Source: Devosia ginsengisoli (GTDB lineage: Bacteria > Pseudomonadota > Alphaproteobacteria > Rhizobiales > Devosiaceae). From it: 64,000 bases of DNA. Under the pieces are notes generated by a model. That model saw nothing but the letters and a program-made list of their open reading frames with translations. It was not told where the DNA came from and made no database searches. The stretch covers positions 2,046,001-2,110,000 of the forward strand of contig NZ_CP042304.1 in the NCBI RefSeq assembly GCF_007859655.1, written 5' to 3'. Of the stretch, positions 8,357 to 17,290 are shown one piece after another. The first letter of the stretch is position 1. Every line of letters starts with the position of its first letter. The translations under genes and the position numbers were made by a program.

Positions 8357-8863
8357 GTGAATGCATTGATCGAACCGCGACAGGCGGGCGAGAGCGTGTT
8401 TACCTCGCTCGGCCGCGCCAAAGCCTTGATCGAAGGCCGCGATTTCGATTCCGCCGCCCTGGTCTACTTCCAGTTACTTGACGCCGAGCTGACGACGCCC
8501 CTGCGCGGCGAAGTGCTGACCAATCTGGGCGCGGCTCTGTGCGTGCTGGCCCGCGGGCAGAAAGGTGCGGCGGCGCAAACGCAGCTGGACCAGGCGCGCG
8601 ACCTGCTGGTCAAGGCCCTGCCCTGCCGGCAGCGGGCCCAGGCACCGGCGGCCTGGGCCACCACCCGCGCCAACCTGGCCCTGGTGCACCTGGCGCGCTA
8701 CGAGCTCAGCGGCAATAGCGATGAATTGCTGTCGGCGCATCTGGCGCTTGACGGTATCGAGGCGGCCTTGCGCCATACGGATGAGGTAGGATTGCGCGAC
8801 TGGGTCGCCGCCATCCGTGATCAATTGCTGGAATTGCGCGAGCGGCGCGGCAAGCGGCGCTAG
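8357..8863 (+). CDS. Hypothetical helical-repeat protein
   Basis: 168 residues, no signal peptide or membrane segment. Amphipathic helical pairs such as ALIEGRDFDSAALVYFQLLD and WATTRANLALVHLARYELSG look like tetratricopeptide repeats, and the C-terminus is basic (RERRGKRR). I do not recognise the family. The gene stands alone between the csp terminator and a family D repeat; ATG start, with no strong Shine-Dalgarno seen. Confidence 0.7.
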   Translation: MNALIEPRQAGESVFTSLGRAKALIEGRDFDSAALVYFQLLDAELTTPLRGEVLTNLGAALCVLARGQKGAAAQTQLDQARDLLVKALPCRQRAQAPAAWATTRANLALVHLARYELSGNSDELLSAHLALDGIEAALRHTDEVGLRDWVAAIRDQLLELRERRGKRR

Positions 8864-8891
8864 GCTATTCGAGGGCCGGTTCTTGTGGCTT

Positions 8892-9017
8892 ACCCCCACC
8901 CTCATTCCCTCCCCCAAGGGGGAGGGAAGCCTGTCCGGTGGACGAGGGAAATATTGGACCACTGACATAAGCCATGCGCCTCCCTCCCCTTGATGGGGAG
9001 GGATCGAGGGTGGGGTG
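8892..9017. repeat. Family D repeat, copy 2
   Basis: Begins ACCCCCACCCTCATTCCCTC, contains CCCCCAAGGGGG and CCCCTTGATGGGG palindromes, ends AGGGTGGGGT. Sits between convergent genes (the TPR-like gene and proC). Confidence 0.8.
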
Positions 9018-9034
9018 ACGGGAGCCGCAGAGCT

Positions 9035-9853
9035 TCAGCTCCGACCCAGTTCTTCGCTGCGCTTGCGGGCGGCTTCGGTGGTCTGCTCGATCAACGGCGT
9101 CAGGCCCTCCATCAGCACGGCAAGGCCGGCGGCGGTGGTGCCGTTGGGCGAGGTCACGTTCTGCCGGAGGGTGGCGGGCGAAGCCGGATCGGCTTCGAGC
9201 AGGGCGGCGGAGCCGATGACGGTCTGGCGCGCCAGTTGTTCGGCAATGGCGTCGGGCAGGCCGAGCTTCTTGCCGGCTTCGGCCAGGGCCTCGACCATGT
9301 GGAACACATAGGCTGGGCCGGAGCCGGACACGGCGGTCACCGCATCGAGCAGCGCTTCGTCGTCGAACCAGACCACCGGGCCGGCCGCGCTCAACAATGC
9401 TTCGGCCGTCTCGCGGTCTTCCGGCCCGACATCGGGACCGGCCACCGCGCCGGTAATGCCCTTGCCGATCTGGGCCGGCGTATTGGGCATGGTGCGCACG
9501 ACGCGGCCCATGTCGAGCCCGCGCGACAGGCGGGCAATGTCGATGCCGGCGGCGATGGAAATGGCCAGAGTATGCGGCCCGACAATGGGCTGCAGAGACT
9601 CCATGACCTTGTCGATGATCTGCGGCTTGACCGCCAGCACCAGCACATTGGGCAGCAGCCCGCAGGCATCGGAATTAAGGGTGAGACCGTAATCCTCGGC
9701 CAGTTGCAGGGCCGCCGGATTGGGCGCCGGATCGACCAGGATCAGGTGGTTGGGCCGCAGGCCTGCATCGAGCCAGCCACGGGCGAGGGCCAAGCCCATC
9801 TTGCCGGCACCAACCAGCATGACCGGGCCGAGATGGCTGAGCGAGACGCTCAC
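9035..9853 (-). CDS. proC: Pyrroline-5-carboxylate reductase
   Basis: 272 residues. Last step of proline synthesis: NAD(P)H-dependent reduction of 1-pyrroline-5-carboxylate, in the cytoplasm as an oligomer. N-terminal Rossmann motif VGAGKMGLALARG; conserved VVRTMPNTPAQIG and the C-terminal dimerisation helices with AVSGSGPAYVFHMVEALAEA. The start ATG overlaps the stop of the upstream ybjN-type gene by 4 bp (9850–9853), so the two are translationally coupled. A likely CtrA site lies upstream of that pair. Confidence 0.95.
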   Translation of the reverse strand: MSVSLSHLGPVMLVGAGKMGLALARGWLDAGLRPNHLILVDPAPNPAALQLAEDYGLTLNSDACGLLPNVLVLAVKPQIIDKVMESLQPIVGPHTLAISIAAGIDIARLSRGLDMGRVVRTMPNTPAQIGKGITGAVAGPDVGPEDRETAEALLSAAGPVVWFDDEALLDAVTAVSGSGPAYVFHMVEALAEAGKKLGLPDAIAEQLARQTVIGSAALLEADPASPATLRQNVTSPNGTTAAGLAVLMEGLTPLIEQTTEAARKRSEELGRS

Positions 9854-10350
9854 GCTTCGCCCACCGTTTCGAACATGACATGGCTCAGCGCATCGGCGGC
9901 AGTCTTGCCGGCCCAGACGACGAACTGGAAGGCCTGGTAATAGAGATCGCAGCTATCGGTGGCCGAGCGCAACAAGGCCTCGCATTGCTGCGGCGACACA
10001 TCGGCGCCACCGGTCAGCAGGTGCGAATTGCGGAACAGCACCACGCCTTCCTTGTTCCAGATATCGAAATGGCCGATCCAGAGCTGCTCATTGATCAATG
10101 AAATCAACTGCTTGATCTCGCCGCGCCGCCCCTCGGGCACCTTAAGGTCGAAGGCGCAGGCAATGTGCAGGCTCTCGAGGTCTTCCATCCAGTTGAAGGA
10201 GACATGGTAATCCGACCAGCCGCCGCGCACGGAAATGGAGATTTCGTCGGCATCCTGCCGCTCGAAAGTCCAGTCGTTGATCGAGGCGATATGCTCGATA
10301 ATGTCCACCGGGTGGACATTGCGATCGGGCTCGACTTGCAGCAGTGACAT
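9850..10350 (-). CDS. YbjN domain-containing protein
   Basis: 166 residues, soluble, acidic. Matches the alphaproteobacterial YbjN/type III secretion chaperone-like fold family (WTFERQDADEISISVRGGWS; DLYYQAFQFVVWAGKTAADA). In alphaproteobacteria it is regularly found directly upstream of proC, as here, with a 4-bp overlap. The biochemical function is unknown; the fold suggests protein binding. It leads the two-gene operon and is preceded by a 218-bp space carrying a CtrA-type site. Confidence 0.85.
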   Translation of the reverse strand: MSLLQVEPDRNVHPVDIIEHIASINDWTFERQDADEISISVRGGWSDYHVSFNWMEDLESLHIACAFDLKVPEGRRGEIKQLISLINEQLWIGHFDIWNKEGVVLFRNSHLLTGGADVSPQQCEALLRSATDSCDLYYQAFQFVVWAGKTAADALSHVMFETVGEA

Positions 10351-10522
10351 CGACGGTTCCGTCCATTAACCGGCAGATTTTGGGTATTCAGGAAACTGGG
10401 CCGCACGCACGAGGCTTACGAATCGTCCTGATGAAATGACCCTACACGCCCCCACTGATTCAGGGGACGGAACGCGGACCATGGACGGCATTCTCTTGTG
10501 GATGACGATGGGCGCCCTAGTG

Positions 10523-10538
10523 TTAACGGACTGTTAAC
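10523..10538. promoter_or_regulatory. CtrA-type binding site
   Basis: TTAA-CGGACTG-TTAAC, an exact match to the TTAA-N7-TTAAC consensus of the cell-cycle regulator CtrA; because both halves are GTTAAC it also matches on the other strand. It lies 173 bp upstream of the ybjN–proC start and 31 bp past the end of the phosphoesterase gene. Confidence 0.6.
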
Positions 10539-10568
10539 GTTGACGACGCGTTCACAGGCAATTGCGCG

Positions 10569-11297
10569 TCAGAACAGGCCACTCGCATCGGCCCAACCCG
10601 TTGCCAGCGCTTGCTTCCAGGGGAGAAATCCATTGTCGACGGCCTGTTGCGCCGCGGCGTGATGATCGTATTCGACGACGCGCAGGCTGGTGCGCCATTT
10701 GCCATCGCGCCGCTCGATCACAGCATAACGCGCATCGGGGGAGCCGTGCACAAGTTGCAGCCCCACCGCGCCCGGATTGACGACCATCCGCCCATCGCGC
10801 AGGCGGACCGAGCGGGCGATATGGGTGTGGCCACACAGCATGACGGGATAATCGATGCCCTCGGCAGGGGCCGTCACGGCTTGCTCTGAGGGCAATGTGG
10901 TCTTGCGATCGTAATACCAGTCATCGAGCCAGGCGACATTGTCGCTGGCCGGCGTGCCGTGGCAGAGGAAGATTTCGTTCTCGAAGACCGATGTGGCGGG
11001 GAGCGCGGCGAGCCAGGCATGCTGGGTGGCAGAGAGCTGCCTTCTGGCGAATTGGTCGGTCGGATCGAGATCGCGGTCGTCGCGGCGGCCCTGGGCCAGC
11101 CAGCGGTCGTGATTACCGCGAATGACCGGGCCATCGAGCCCCATCAGCCGTTCGGCGGCACCGGCCGGGTCGAGCGGGCCGCTGACATGGTCACCCAGGC
11201 AAAGCGTGGCATCGACGCCCTGCCCGGCAATATCGGCCAGCACGGCATCGAGCGCCATGGCATTGCCATGCACGTCGGAAATGACGGCGAACCGCAA
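10569..11297 (-). CDS. Calcineurin-like metallophosphoesterase, YfcE/MJ0936 type
   Basis: 242 residues. Predicted cytoplasmic phosphodiesterase with a two-metal centre: VISDVHGN (Asp8, His10), LGDH, RGNHDRW, and CGHTH, followed by VNPGAVG, which is typical of the family. The natural substrate is unknown. The start is a TTG at 11295–11297, immediately after the TAA of ubiK, so the gene is translated as the second member of an operon; no better ATG exists near the conserved N-terminus MRFAVISDVHGN. Confidence 0.88.
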   Translation of the reverse strand: MRFAVISDVHGNAMALDAVLADIAGQGVDATLCLGDHVSGPLDPAGAAERLMGLDGPVIRGNHDRWLAQGRRDDRDLDPTDQFARRQLSATQHAWLAALPATSVFENEIFLCHGTPASDNVAWLDDWYYDRKTTLPSEQAVTAPAEGIDYPVMLCGHTHIARSVRLRDGRMVVNPGAVGLQLVHGSPDARYAVIERRDGKWRTSLRVVEYDHHAAAQQAVDNGFLPWKQALATGWADASGLF

Positions 11298-11552
11298 TTA
11301 ATTTGTCTTGGACTTGGCGCCCTTGAGCGCCGCGAGTTCCTTGTGCAGGGCGTCGATCTCTTCGCCCTGCACCTGCACCAGCTCGCGCAGGGCATCGAAA
11401 TCCTCGCGCTTGACCAGGTCCATATCGACCACCAGCCGCTGGGCCTGGCCCTTGACGACGGTTTCGACTTCGCGGCGAACGCCATCGGCCACACCGGCCG
11501 CCTCGTTCATCAATCGGCCCAGATCGTCGAAGATCCTGTTATTCTGGCTCAT
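11298..11552 (-). CDS. ubiK: UbiK-family accessory factor (BMFP protein)
   Basis: 84 residues. The family contains a helical, coiled-coil C-terminus (LRELVQVQGEEIDALHKELA) and interacts with membranes or lipids; in E. coli UbiK assists aerobic ubiquinone synthesis. The N-terminus NNRIFDDLGRLMNEAAGVA fits the BMFP pattern, and VKREDFDALRELV is the best conserved block. ATG start. Directly abuts the phosphoesterase gene and is divergent from lgt, an arrangement I recall from other alphaproteobacteria. Confidence 0.88.
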   Translation of the reverse strand: MSQNNRIFDDLGRLMNEAAGVADGVRREVETVVKGQAQRLVVDMDLVKREDFDALRELVQVQGEEIDALHKELAALKGAKSKTN

Positions 11553-11663
11553 CGCACACCCATTCGTTGCAGGCCCCTTGCCACACTACTTAGGATAGAC
11601 CCGCCGACTTGACCAGAGAGGCCGAAGCGGCAATGGTCCGGCCGATTGCCGCAGGAGCTGCTT

Positions 11664-12491
11664 TTGCCCTTCCCCAATATCGATCCCATTGCCTTCGCCA
11701 TCGGACCCTTTGCCGTGCGCTGGTATGCGCTGGGCTATCTGTTCGGCGTCGGGCTGGGCGCGGCCTATGGCTATCTGCTGCTGGCCAATACGCGGCTGTG
11801 GCACAAGGGCGAGCCGCCCTTTGCGGCCAAGGATATCTGGGATTTCGCCTTCTGGACCATGCTGGCCATCGTGATCGGCGGGCGCGTGGGCTATGTGCTG
11901 TTCTACAACCTGCCCTATTACCTGGCCAACCCGGTCGAGATCATCAACACGCTCGATGGCGGCATGAGCTATCATGGCGGCATGCTGGGGCTGATGCTGG
12001 CGGTGATCCTGTTCACCCGCTTCAAGGGCAATGGGAACTGGCTGAGCGGCCTCGATCTGATCGCCTCGGTGAGCACGATCGGCATCTTCCTCGTGCGCAT
12101 CGCCAATTTCATCAATGCCGAGCTTTATGGCGCGCCGACCACCTTGCCCTGGGGCGTGGTGTTTCCGACCGATCCCGAGCAATTGCCGCGCCACCCCAGC
12201 CAGCTCTACGAGGCGGCGCTGGAAGGGCTGCTGCTGTTCCTGGTGATCCGCATCTTCACCCATGTGTTCTACAGCCTGCGCCGGCCGGGCATGGTCGCCG
12301 GCATTTTCGGCATCGGCTATGGGCTGAGCCGGATCGCGGTGGAATTCGTGCGTCTGCCGGATGAGCAGATCGGCTATCTCTATGGCGGGTGGCTGACCAT
12401 GGGCATGGTGCTGAGCGTGCCGCTGGTGCTGGCGGGATTGGCGCTGGTGGTGTGGGCGGCGACGCGGCGGGAGAGTCTGGTTCGTGGGTAA
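11664..12491 (+). CDS. lgt: Phosphatidylglycerol--prolipoprotein diacylglyceryl transferase
   Basis: Inner-membrane enzyme that attaches diacylglyceryl from phosphatidylglycerol to the lipobox cysteine of prolipoproteins. About seven membrane segments; conserved YHGGMLGLMLA, RIANFINAELYG (essential Arg and Asn) and HPSQLYEAALEG. I chose the TTG at 11664 (275 residues) because AGGAG sits 7 bases upstream and LPFPNIDPIAF is the usual N-terminus; another in-frame TTG at 11646 would add six residues. First of the lgt–midA-like–pgeF group, though a ~340-bp repeat-filled gap follows. Confidence 0.95.
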   Translation: MPFPNIDPIAFAIGPFAVRWYALGYLFGVGLGAAYGYLLLANTRLWHKGEPPFAAKDIWDFAFWTMLAIVIGGRVGYVLFYNLPYYLANPVEIINTLDGGMSYHGGMLGLMLAVILFTRFKGNGNWLSGLDLIASVSTIGIFLVRIANFINAELYGAPTTLPWGVVFPTDPEQLPRHPSQLYEAALEGLLLFLVIRIFTHVFYSLRRPGMVAGIFGIGYGLSRIAVEFVRLPDEQIGYLYGGWLTMGMVLSVPLVLAGLALVVWAATRRESLVRG

Positions 12492-12515
12492 GGTGCACAC
12501 CGGTTTCGCAGTCGA

Positions 12516-12660
12516 CACCCTCGCCCCTCGTGGGAGAGGGTGGAAATCCGCTGGACGCGGATTTCCGGGTGAGGGGGCTGCGTCCGCCCACGCTTTCATG
12601 TTGAAGAAAGTCCCCCTCATCCGCCCTTCGGGCACCTTCTCCCACGAGGAGAGAAGGGGA
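12516..12660 (+). repeat. Family A repeat, copy 3
   Basis: ACACCCTCGCCCCTCGTGGG, inner palindrome GGAAATCCGCTGGACGCGGA, GGGTGAGGGGGCTGCGT, then CCTCATCCGCCCTTCGGGCA and CTCCCACGAGGAGAGAAGGG. With the next repeat it fills the 339-bp gap between lgt and the methyltransferase gene. Confidence 0.88.
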
Positions 12661-12739
12661 AAGAACCGCACCGTCATGGCAAGACAACAGAGTGCACGGA
12701 GGATGGGGAGAGAGGGTGCCCGTGGCTGCGTGCCTAGAG

Positions 12740-12825
12740 TAGCCCTCATGGTGAGCCTGTCGAACCACGAGGGCGTGGCAAGATGGTGCCACGACCTCGC
12801 CCTTCGACAAGCTCAGGATGAGGTC
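12740..12825. repeat. Family B repeat, copy 1
   Basis: TAGCCCTCATGGTGAGCCTG, TCGAACCACGAGGGCGTGGC, then an imperfect complement: GTGCCACGACCTCGCCCTTC, GACAAGCTCAGGATGAGG. Ends six bases before the next ATG. Confidence 0.8.
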
Positions 12826-12830
12826 TGCTG

Positions 12831-13913
12831 ATGGTTCAAGACTCCCCTACCCTGCCCGAACTGATCGACATGCAGATCCGCACCAGCGGGCCGATGTCTG
12901 TAGCCACCTATATGGGCCTGGGCCTGACCCACCCGTCCAAGGGCTATTACAAGAGTGCCGATCCGCTGGGGGCGAAGGGCGACTTCGTCACCGCGCCCGA
13001 GATCAGCCAGATGTTCGGCGAGTTGCTCGGCTTTTTCTTCGTCAATCTGTGGCAGCAGATGGGCAGCCCCAAGGCTTTCACCCTGCTCGAACTCGGCCCC
13101 GGCCGCGGTACGCTGATGGCCGACATGCTACGGGTGGCCTGCCGCGCAGAGGGCTTTCGCGATGGCCTGGACCTGCGGCTGTTCGAGACCAATCCGGCGC
13201 TGATCGCGGAGCAGAATGCCCGGCTCGAGCCCTATGAGCCGAAATGGATCGACGCCTTCGAAAAGGTCGGCGAGGGCCCGCTGCTTGTCGTGGCCAATGA
13301 ATTTTTCGACGCCCTGCCGATCCGCCAATTCGTGCGCATGGACACCGGCTGGCACGAACGCATGGTGGGGCTGAGCGAGGGCCGGCGCAGCTTCGGGCTC
13401 AGCCCGACGCCGATTCCGGCCAGCGCCATGCCCGAGGCGGTGGCGGGGGCCGAGCCGAACAGCGTCTTCGAAGTGGGCCTGGCCAATGGCGAGGTGATGA
13501 AGCGGTTGGCCGGCACGGTTTCGGTGCAAGGCGGGGCGATCCTAGCCGTGGATTACGGCTATGCGCGCACGCAGACCGGCGAGACTTTGCAGGGCGTGCG
13601 CCAGCATCGCTATGCCGATGTGCTCGATGCGCCGGGCGAAACCGACCTGTCGGCCCATGTCGATTTCGAGGCCTTGGGCACTGTGGCAGCCAATGCCGGG
13701 CTGGCCGTGCAGCCGCTGGCGACACAGGGCCAGTTCCTGACCCGGCTGGGCATCAATGAGCGCGCTGGGGCACTGAGTGCCGCCAACCCTGCTGCGGCGG
13801 GGGATATTGCGGCGGCCAAGGCGCGCTTGGTGGCGCCCGAGCAGATGGGTAATCTGTTCAAGGCCTTTTGCGCCGCCAGCCCCGGCCTCATGCCACAGGG
13901 ATTTGCGCCATGA
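12831..13913 (+). CDS. SAM-dependent methyltransferase of the MidA/NDUFAF7 family
   Basis: 360 residues. The mitochondrial relative methylates an arginine of a complex I subunit to help its assembly; the bacterial role is probably similar but unproven. Family signatures: GDFVTAPEISQMFGELLG near the start, the SAM site LLELGPGRGTLMADMLR, VVANEFFDALPIRQF, and DYGYARTQTGETLQGVRQH. Cytoplasmic. The ATG follows directly after a family B repeat and its Shine-Dalgarno is weak. The stop overlaps pgeF by 4 bp (ATGA), indicating coupling. Confidence 0.92.
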   Translation: MVQDSPTLPELIDMQIRTSGPMSVATYMGLGLTHPSKGYYKSADPLGAKGDFVTAPEISQMFGELLGFFFVNLWQQMGSPKAFTLLELGPGRGTLMADMLRVACRAEGFRDGLDLRLFETNPALIAEQNARLEPYEPKWIDAFEKVGEGPLLVVANEFFDALPIRQFVRMDTGWHERMVGLSEGRRSFGLSPTPIPASAMPEAVAGAEPNSVFEVGLANGEVMKRLAGTVSVQGGAILAVDYGYARTQTGETLQGVRQHRYADVLDAPGETDLSAHVDFEALGTVAANAGLAVQPLATQGQFLTRLGINERAGALSAANPAAAGDIAAAKARLVAPEQMGNLFKAFCAASPGLMPQGFAP

Positions 13914-14680
13914 CCCAGCATTACGAGCAAAGCGCGGCTTTGGCCGACCTGCCTGAGGTGCGGCACGGCTTTTTCGGGCGCAAGGGCGGCAGCTCGCTGG
14001 GCGAGTTTTCCGAGAACAACATGTCGATCGCGGTGGGCGACACGCCGCGGCTGGTCGATATCAACCGGACCGGGGCGGCCGAGGCCCTAGGCTTTTTCCG
14101 CAACCAATTGTTCCTGCTCAAGCAGGTGCATTCCAACCTGGTGCATCGGCTGGACGCCTACCCCACCAATGACCAACCCGTCGAGGCCGACGCCATCGTC
14201 ACGCGCCAGCCACAACTGGCGCTGGGCATTCTGACCGCCGACTGCACGCCGATCCTGCTGGCCGACCGGGAAGCGGGCGTGGTGGGCGCAGCCCATGCCG
14301 GCTGGCGCGGGGCGGTGGATGGCATTGTGGGCAATACGGTCGCCTCCATGGTGGCGCTGGGGGCCGACCCGGCCCGGATCGCCGCCGCCATCGGGCCGAC
14401 GATTTCAGGCGAGAATTATGAAGTGGGGCCGCACTTCATGGATGATTTCGTGAAACTGCGCCCCGATGGCTGGCGGCATTTTTCGACGCATAACGGCGCG
14501 CGGGCGCATTTCGACCTGCCGGGATTTGTGGCCGACGAACTGGGCCGGGCGGGCGTGACGCAAGTCGAGCGGGTGGGTGGCTGTACCTATGGCGCGCCCG
14601 AGCGGTATTTTTCGCATCGCTATGCCACGCATCAGGGCGGCAAGACCGGGCGGCAGATTGCGATTATCGGGCTGATTTAA
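13910..14680 (+). CDS. pgeF: Peptidoglycan editing factor / laccase-domain protein (YfiH family)
   Basis: 256 residues. PgeF removes wrongly added L-serine from UDP-MurNAc-L-Ser in E. coli; relatives act as purine nucleoside phosphorylases or copper oxidases. Zinc/catalytic residues are visible: His in KQVHSN, Cys in TADCTPIL, His in AAHAGWRG. Start ATG at 13910 overlaps the preceding stop, and an earlier in-frame start lies well inside that gene. Order lgt–midA–pgeF is conserved in alphaproteobacteria. Confidence 0.93.
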   Translation: MTQHYEQSAALADLPEVRHGFFGRKGGSSLGEFSENNMSIAVGDTPRLVDINRTGAAEALGFFRNQLFLLKQVHSNLVHRLDAYPTNDQPVEADAIVTRQPQLALGILTADCTPILLADREAGVVGAAHAGWRGAVDGIVGNTVASMVALGADPARIAAAIGPTISGENYEVGPHFMDDFVKLRPDGWRHFSTHNGARAHFDLPGFVADELGRAGVTQVERVGGCTYGAPERYFSHRYATHQGGKTGRQIAIIGLI

Positions 14681-14704
14681 AACGCAGGACCGGTGTGCGT
14701 GACT

Positions 14705-14811
14705 CCACCCCACCCTCAATCCCTCCCCATCGAGGGGAGGGAGGCGCCAGCGCTGACGCTCATGTTCATCGTCTCCCTCCCCCTTGTGGGGAGGGATCAA
14801 GGGTGGGGGTA
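14705..14811. repeat. Family D repeat, copy 3
   Basis: ACCCCACCCTCAATCCCTCC, CCATCGAGGGGAGGGAGGCG, a short spacer, then CTCCCTCCCCCTTGTGGGGA and GGATCAAGGGTGGGGGT. Nearly identical to copy 5 (32272–32381), and the match continues past the end (CACACGCGCCGGA). Confidence 0.88.
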
Positions 14812-14920
14812 GGCCACACGCGCCGGATTCGTGAATCCTGTTTACCCAATTTCGCCTGTCATCCATTTGTCTCGTTGCGCCACCGGGAACGACTCGCTAA
14901 AGGTGCCCACGAAACTGGAT

Positions 14921-14940
14921 GGTCCCCGATAACAGGGACC
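14921..14940 (+). promoter_or_regulatory. Hairpin in the prs leader
   Basis: GGTCCC-CGATAACA-GGGACC, ending 22 bases before the prs ATG. It has no U-tract, so it is more likely a mRNA leader structure than a terminator. Purpose unknown. Confidence 0.4.
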
Positions 14941-14962
14941 GGTTGAGACAGGATCGCGCCCC

Positions 14963-15895
<933 letters not shown>

Positions 15896-15899
15896 AGCG

Positions 15900-16412
15900 A
15901 TGGCGTTTCCCGCCAGCCCGCGCCTGCGCTTTCGGGAAATGCAGGCCAGTGACGCGCCGCAATTGCTGGCCATGTTTGCCGACGACTATGCGCAAGGCAT
16001 CTACCCTGCCATGCAGGACGACGGTGCCATCGCGCGCTGGATCGCGTGGAACCAGGAAAACTATCGCGTCCATGGCTATGGGCTTTGGCTCACCGAGACG
16101 CATGGTGGCGAATTCATCGGCGATTGCGGCCTGACCTGGCAGAATGCCGATGGCCGGCCCGTTCTCGAAATCGGCTATCACGTCACGCTGAGCCAACGCG
16201 GCCAGGGCTATGCATTGGAAGCCGCCCGCGCCGCGCTAGCCTTCGGCTTTGCCCATACAAAGGCCGATGAAATCACCAGCATCGTCTCGCCGGACAATCC
16301 CGCCTCCATCGCGGTCGCCAGCAAGCTCCACAACGAGAAACGCGAATATACCAAGCCTGACGGCGCGAAACGGCTGCTGTTTTTCACCCGCCGCGCCGCC
16401 GGAGCGATTTAG
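15900..16412 (+). CDS. GNAT N-acetyltransferase, RimJ/RimL-like
   Basis: 170 residues. GNAT fold with an N-terminal LRFREMQASDAPQLLAMF and the acetyl-CoA loop in LSQRGQGYALEAARAALAFG, typical of the family that acetylates ribosomal proteins or small molecules. The C-terminal VSPDNPASIAVASKL is also usual. ATG four bases past the prs stop, so probably co-transcribed. The substrate cannot be read from the sequence. Confidence 0.85.
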   Translation: MAFPASPRLRFREMQASDAPQLLAMFADDYAQGIYPAMQDDGAIARWIAWNQENYRVHGYGLWLTETHGGEFIGDCGLTWQNADGRPVLEIGYHVTLSQRGQGYALEAARAALAFGFAHTKADEITSIVSPDNPASIAVASKLHNEKREYTKPDGAKRLLFFTRRAAGAI

Positions 16413-16487
16413 GCTCCGAATGTCGAAATCGCCGCCTCTCGCACGACATTGCCCTGAAGGGCTATGGTGCCCGCGAGGAGAGATGCG

Positions 16488-16847
16488 ATGAAATTCCTGC
16501 TGATGCTCTATGCCGACGAAAAAGCCGGCGCCACCATTCCGCCCGAACAGATGGCCGGCTTCATGGACCAGATGGCCGCCTATCAGCAAGTGCTGGAAAA
16601 GGCCCGCGCCTTTATCGACACCGCCGCCCTGCAGATGACCGGCGCCGCCAGGACCATCGCCGCACCTGATGGCCAGTTGCAGGTGCATGACGGCCCCTAT
16701 GCCGATACGCGCGAGCAGTTCGGCGGCTACTTCATCATCGAGGCACCCGACATGGATGAGGCGATAAGGCTGGCCTCATTGTGCCCGGCAGCGCGCTGGG
16801 GAAAGATCGAAATCCGGCCCTACCATCCGGGATATTCACCCGGCTGA
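16488..16847 (+). CDS. YCII/DGPF-domain protein, first of an ECF42 set
   Basis: 119 residues, dimeric alpha/beta-barrel type. KFLLMLYADEKAG at the start and HDGPYADTREQFGGYFII carry the DGPF-type motif of proteins coupled to ECF42 sigma factors. AGEKA-type His-Asp pairs of the catalytic YciI proteins are not evident. Start ATG at 16488 has GAGGAGAG 7–14 bases upstream. It leads a set with a second DGPF protein and the sigma factor. Function unknown; the family is thought to work with or be controlled by the sigma factor. Confidence 0.85.
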   Translation: MKFLLMLYADEKAGATIPPEQMAGFMDQMAAYQQVLEKARAFIDTAALQMTGAARTIAAPDGQLQVHDGPYADTREQFGGYFIIEAPDMDEAIRLASLCPAARWGKIEIRPYHPGYSPG

Positions 16848-16939
16848 AGATTTTTTCGCGAAAAAGTCGAAAGCCGTGACGGTGCCCCGACATTGTTGCA
16901 TCGGCGCATGATGCACCGAACCGGCAAAAGGAAAATCCA

Positions 16940-17290
16940 ATGCGTTACATGATGATCATCCACCACGACGACGAAGCCATGGCCAAGGCACCGCAGCGGG
17001 AATTGTGGGCTGAATATGCCGCTTTCAACGAGGCGCTCAACAAGGCCGGCGAAGGGTTTTCCGGCGGGCTGCGGCTCTCGCCCAGCAAGGAGAGCACCGT
17101 GGTGCGCAGCCACGCCGGCAAGACCGACGTGCTCGACGGCCCCTATGCCGATACGCGCGAGCAGCTGGCCGGCTATTTCTTCATCGACGTGCCCGGGATT
17201 GAACAGGCCGTGGAATGGGCCAATCGCTGCCCCAGCTCCAAACATGGCGCGATCGAGATCCGCCCCATCGTCGAGCCGAAGGCCGGCTGA
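16940..17290 (+). CDS. YCII/DGPF-domain protein, second of an ECF42 set
   Basis: 116 residues, MRYMMIIHHDDEAM at the start and LDGPYADTREQLAGYFFID containing the DGPY motif. Paralogue of the preceding gene. Its TGA overlaps the ATG of the sigma factor gene (TGATG at 17288–17292), so the two are translationally coupled. Preceded by a purine-rich AAAAGGAAAATCC ribosome site. Confidence 0.88.
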   Translation: MRYMMIIHHDDEAMAKAPQRELWAEYAAFNEALNKAGEGFSGGLRLSPSKESTVVRSHAGKTDVLDGPYADTREQLAGYFFIDVPGIEQAVEWANRCPSSKHGAIEIRPIVEPKAG

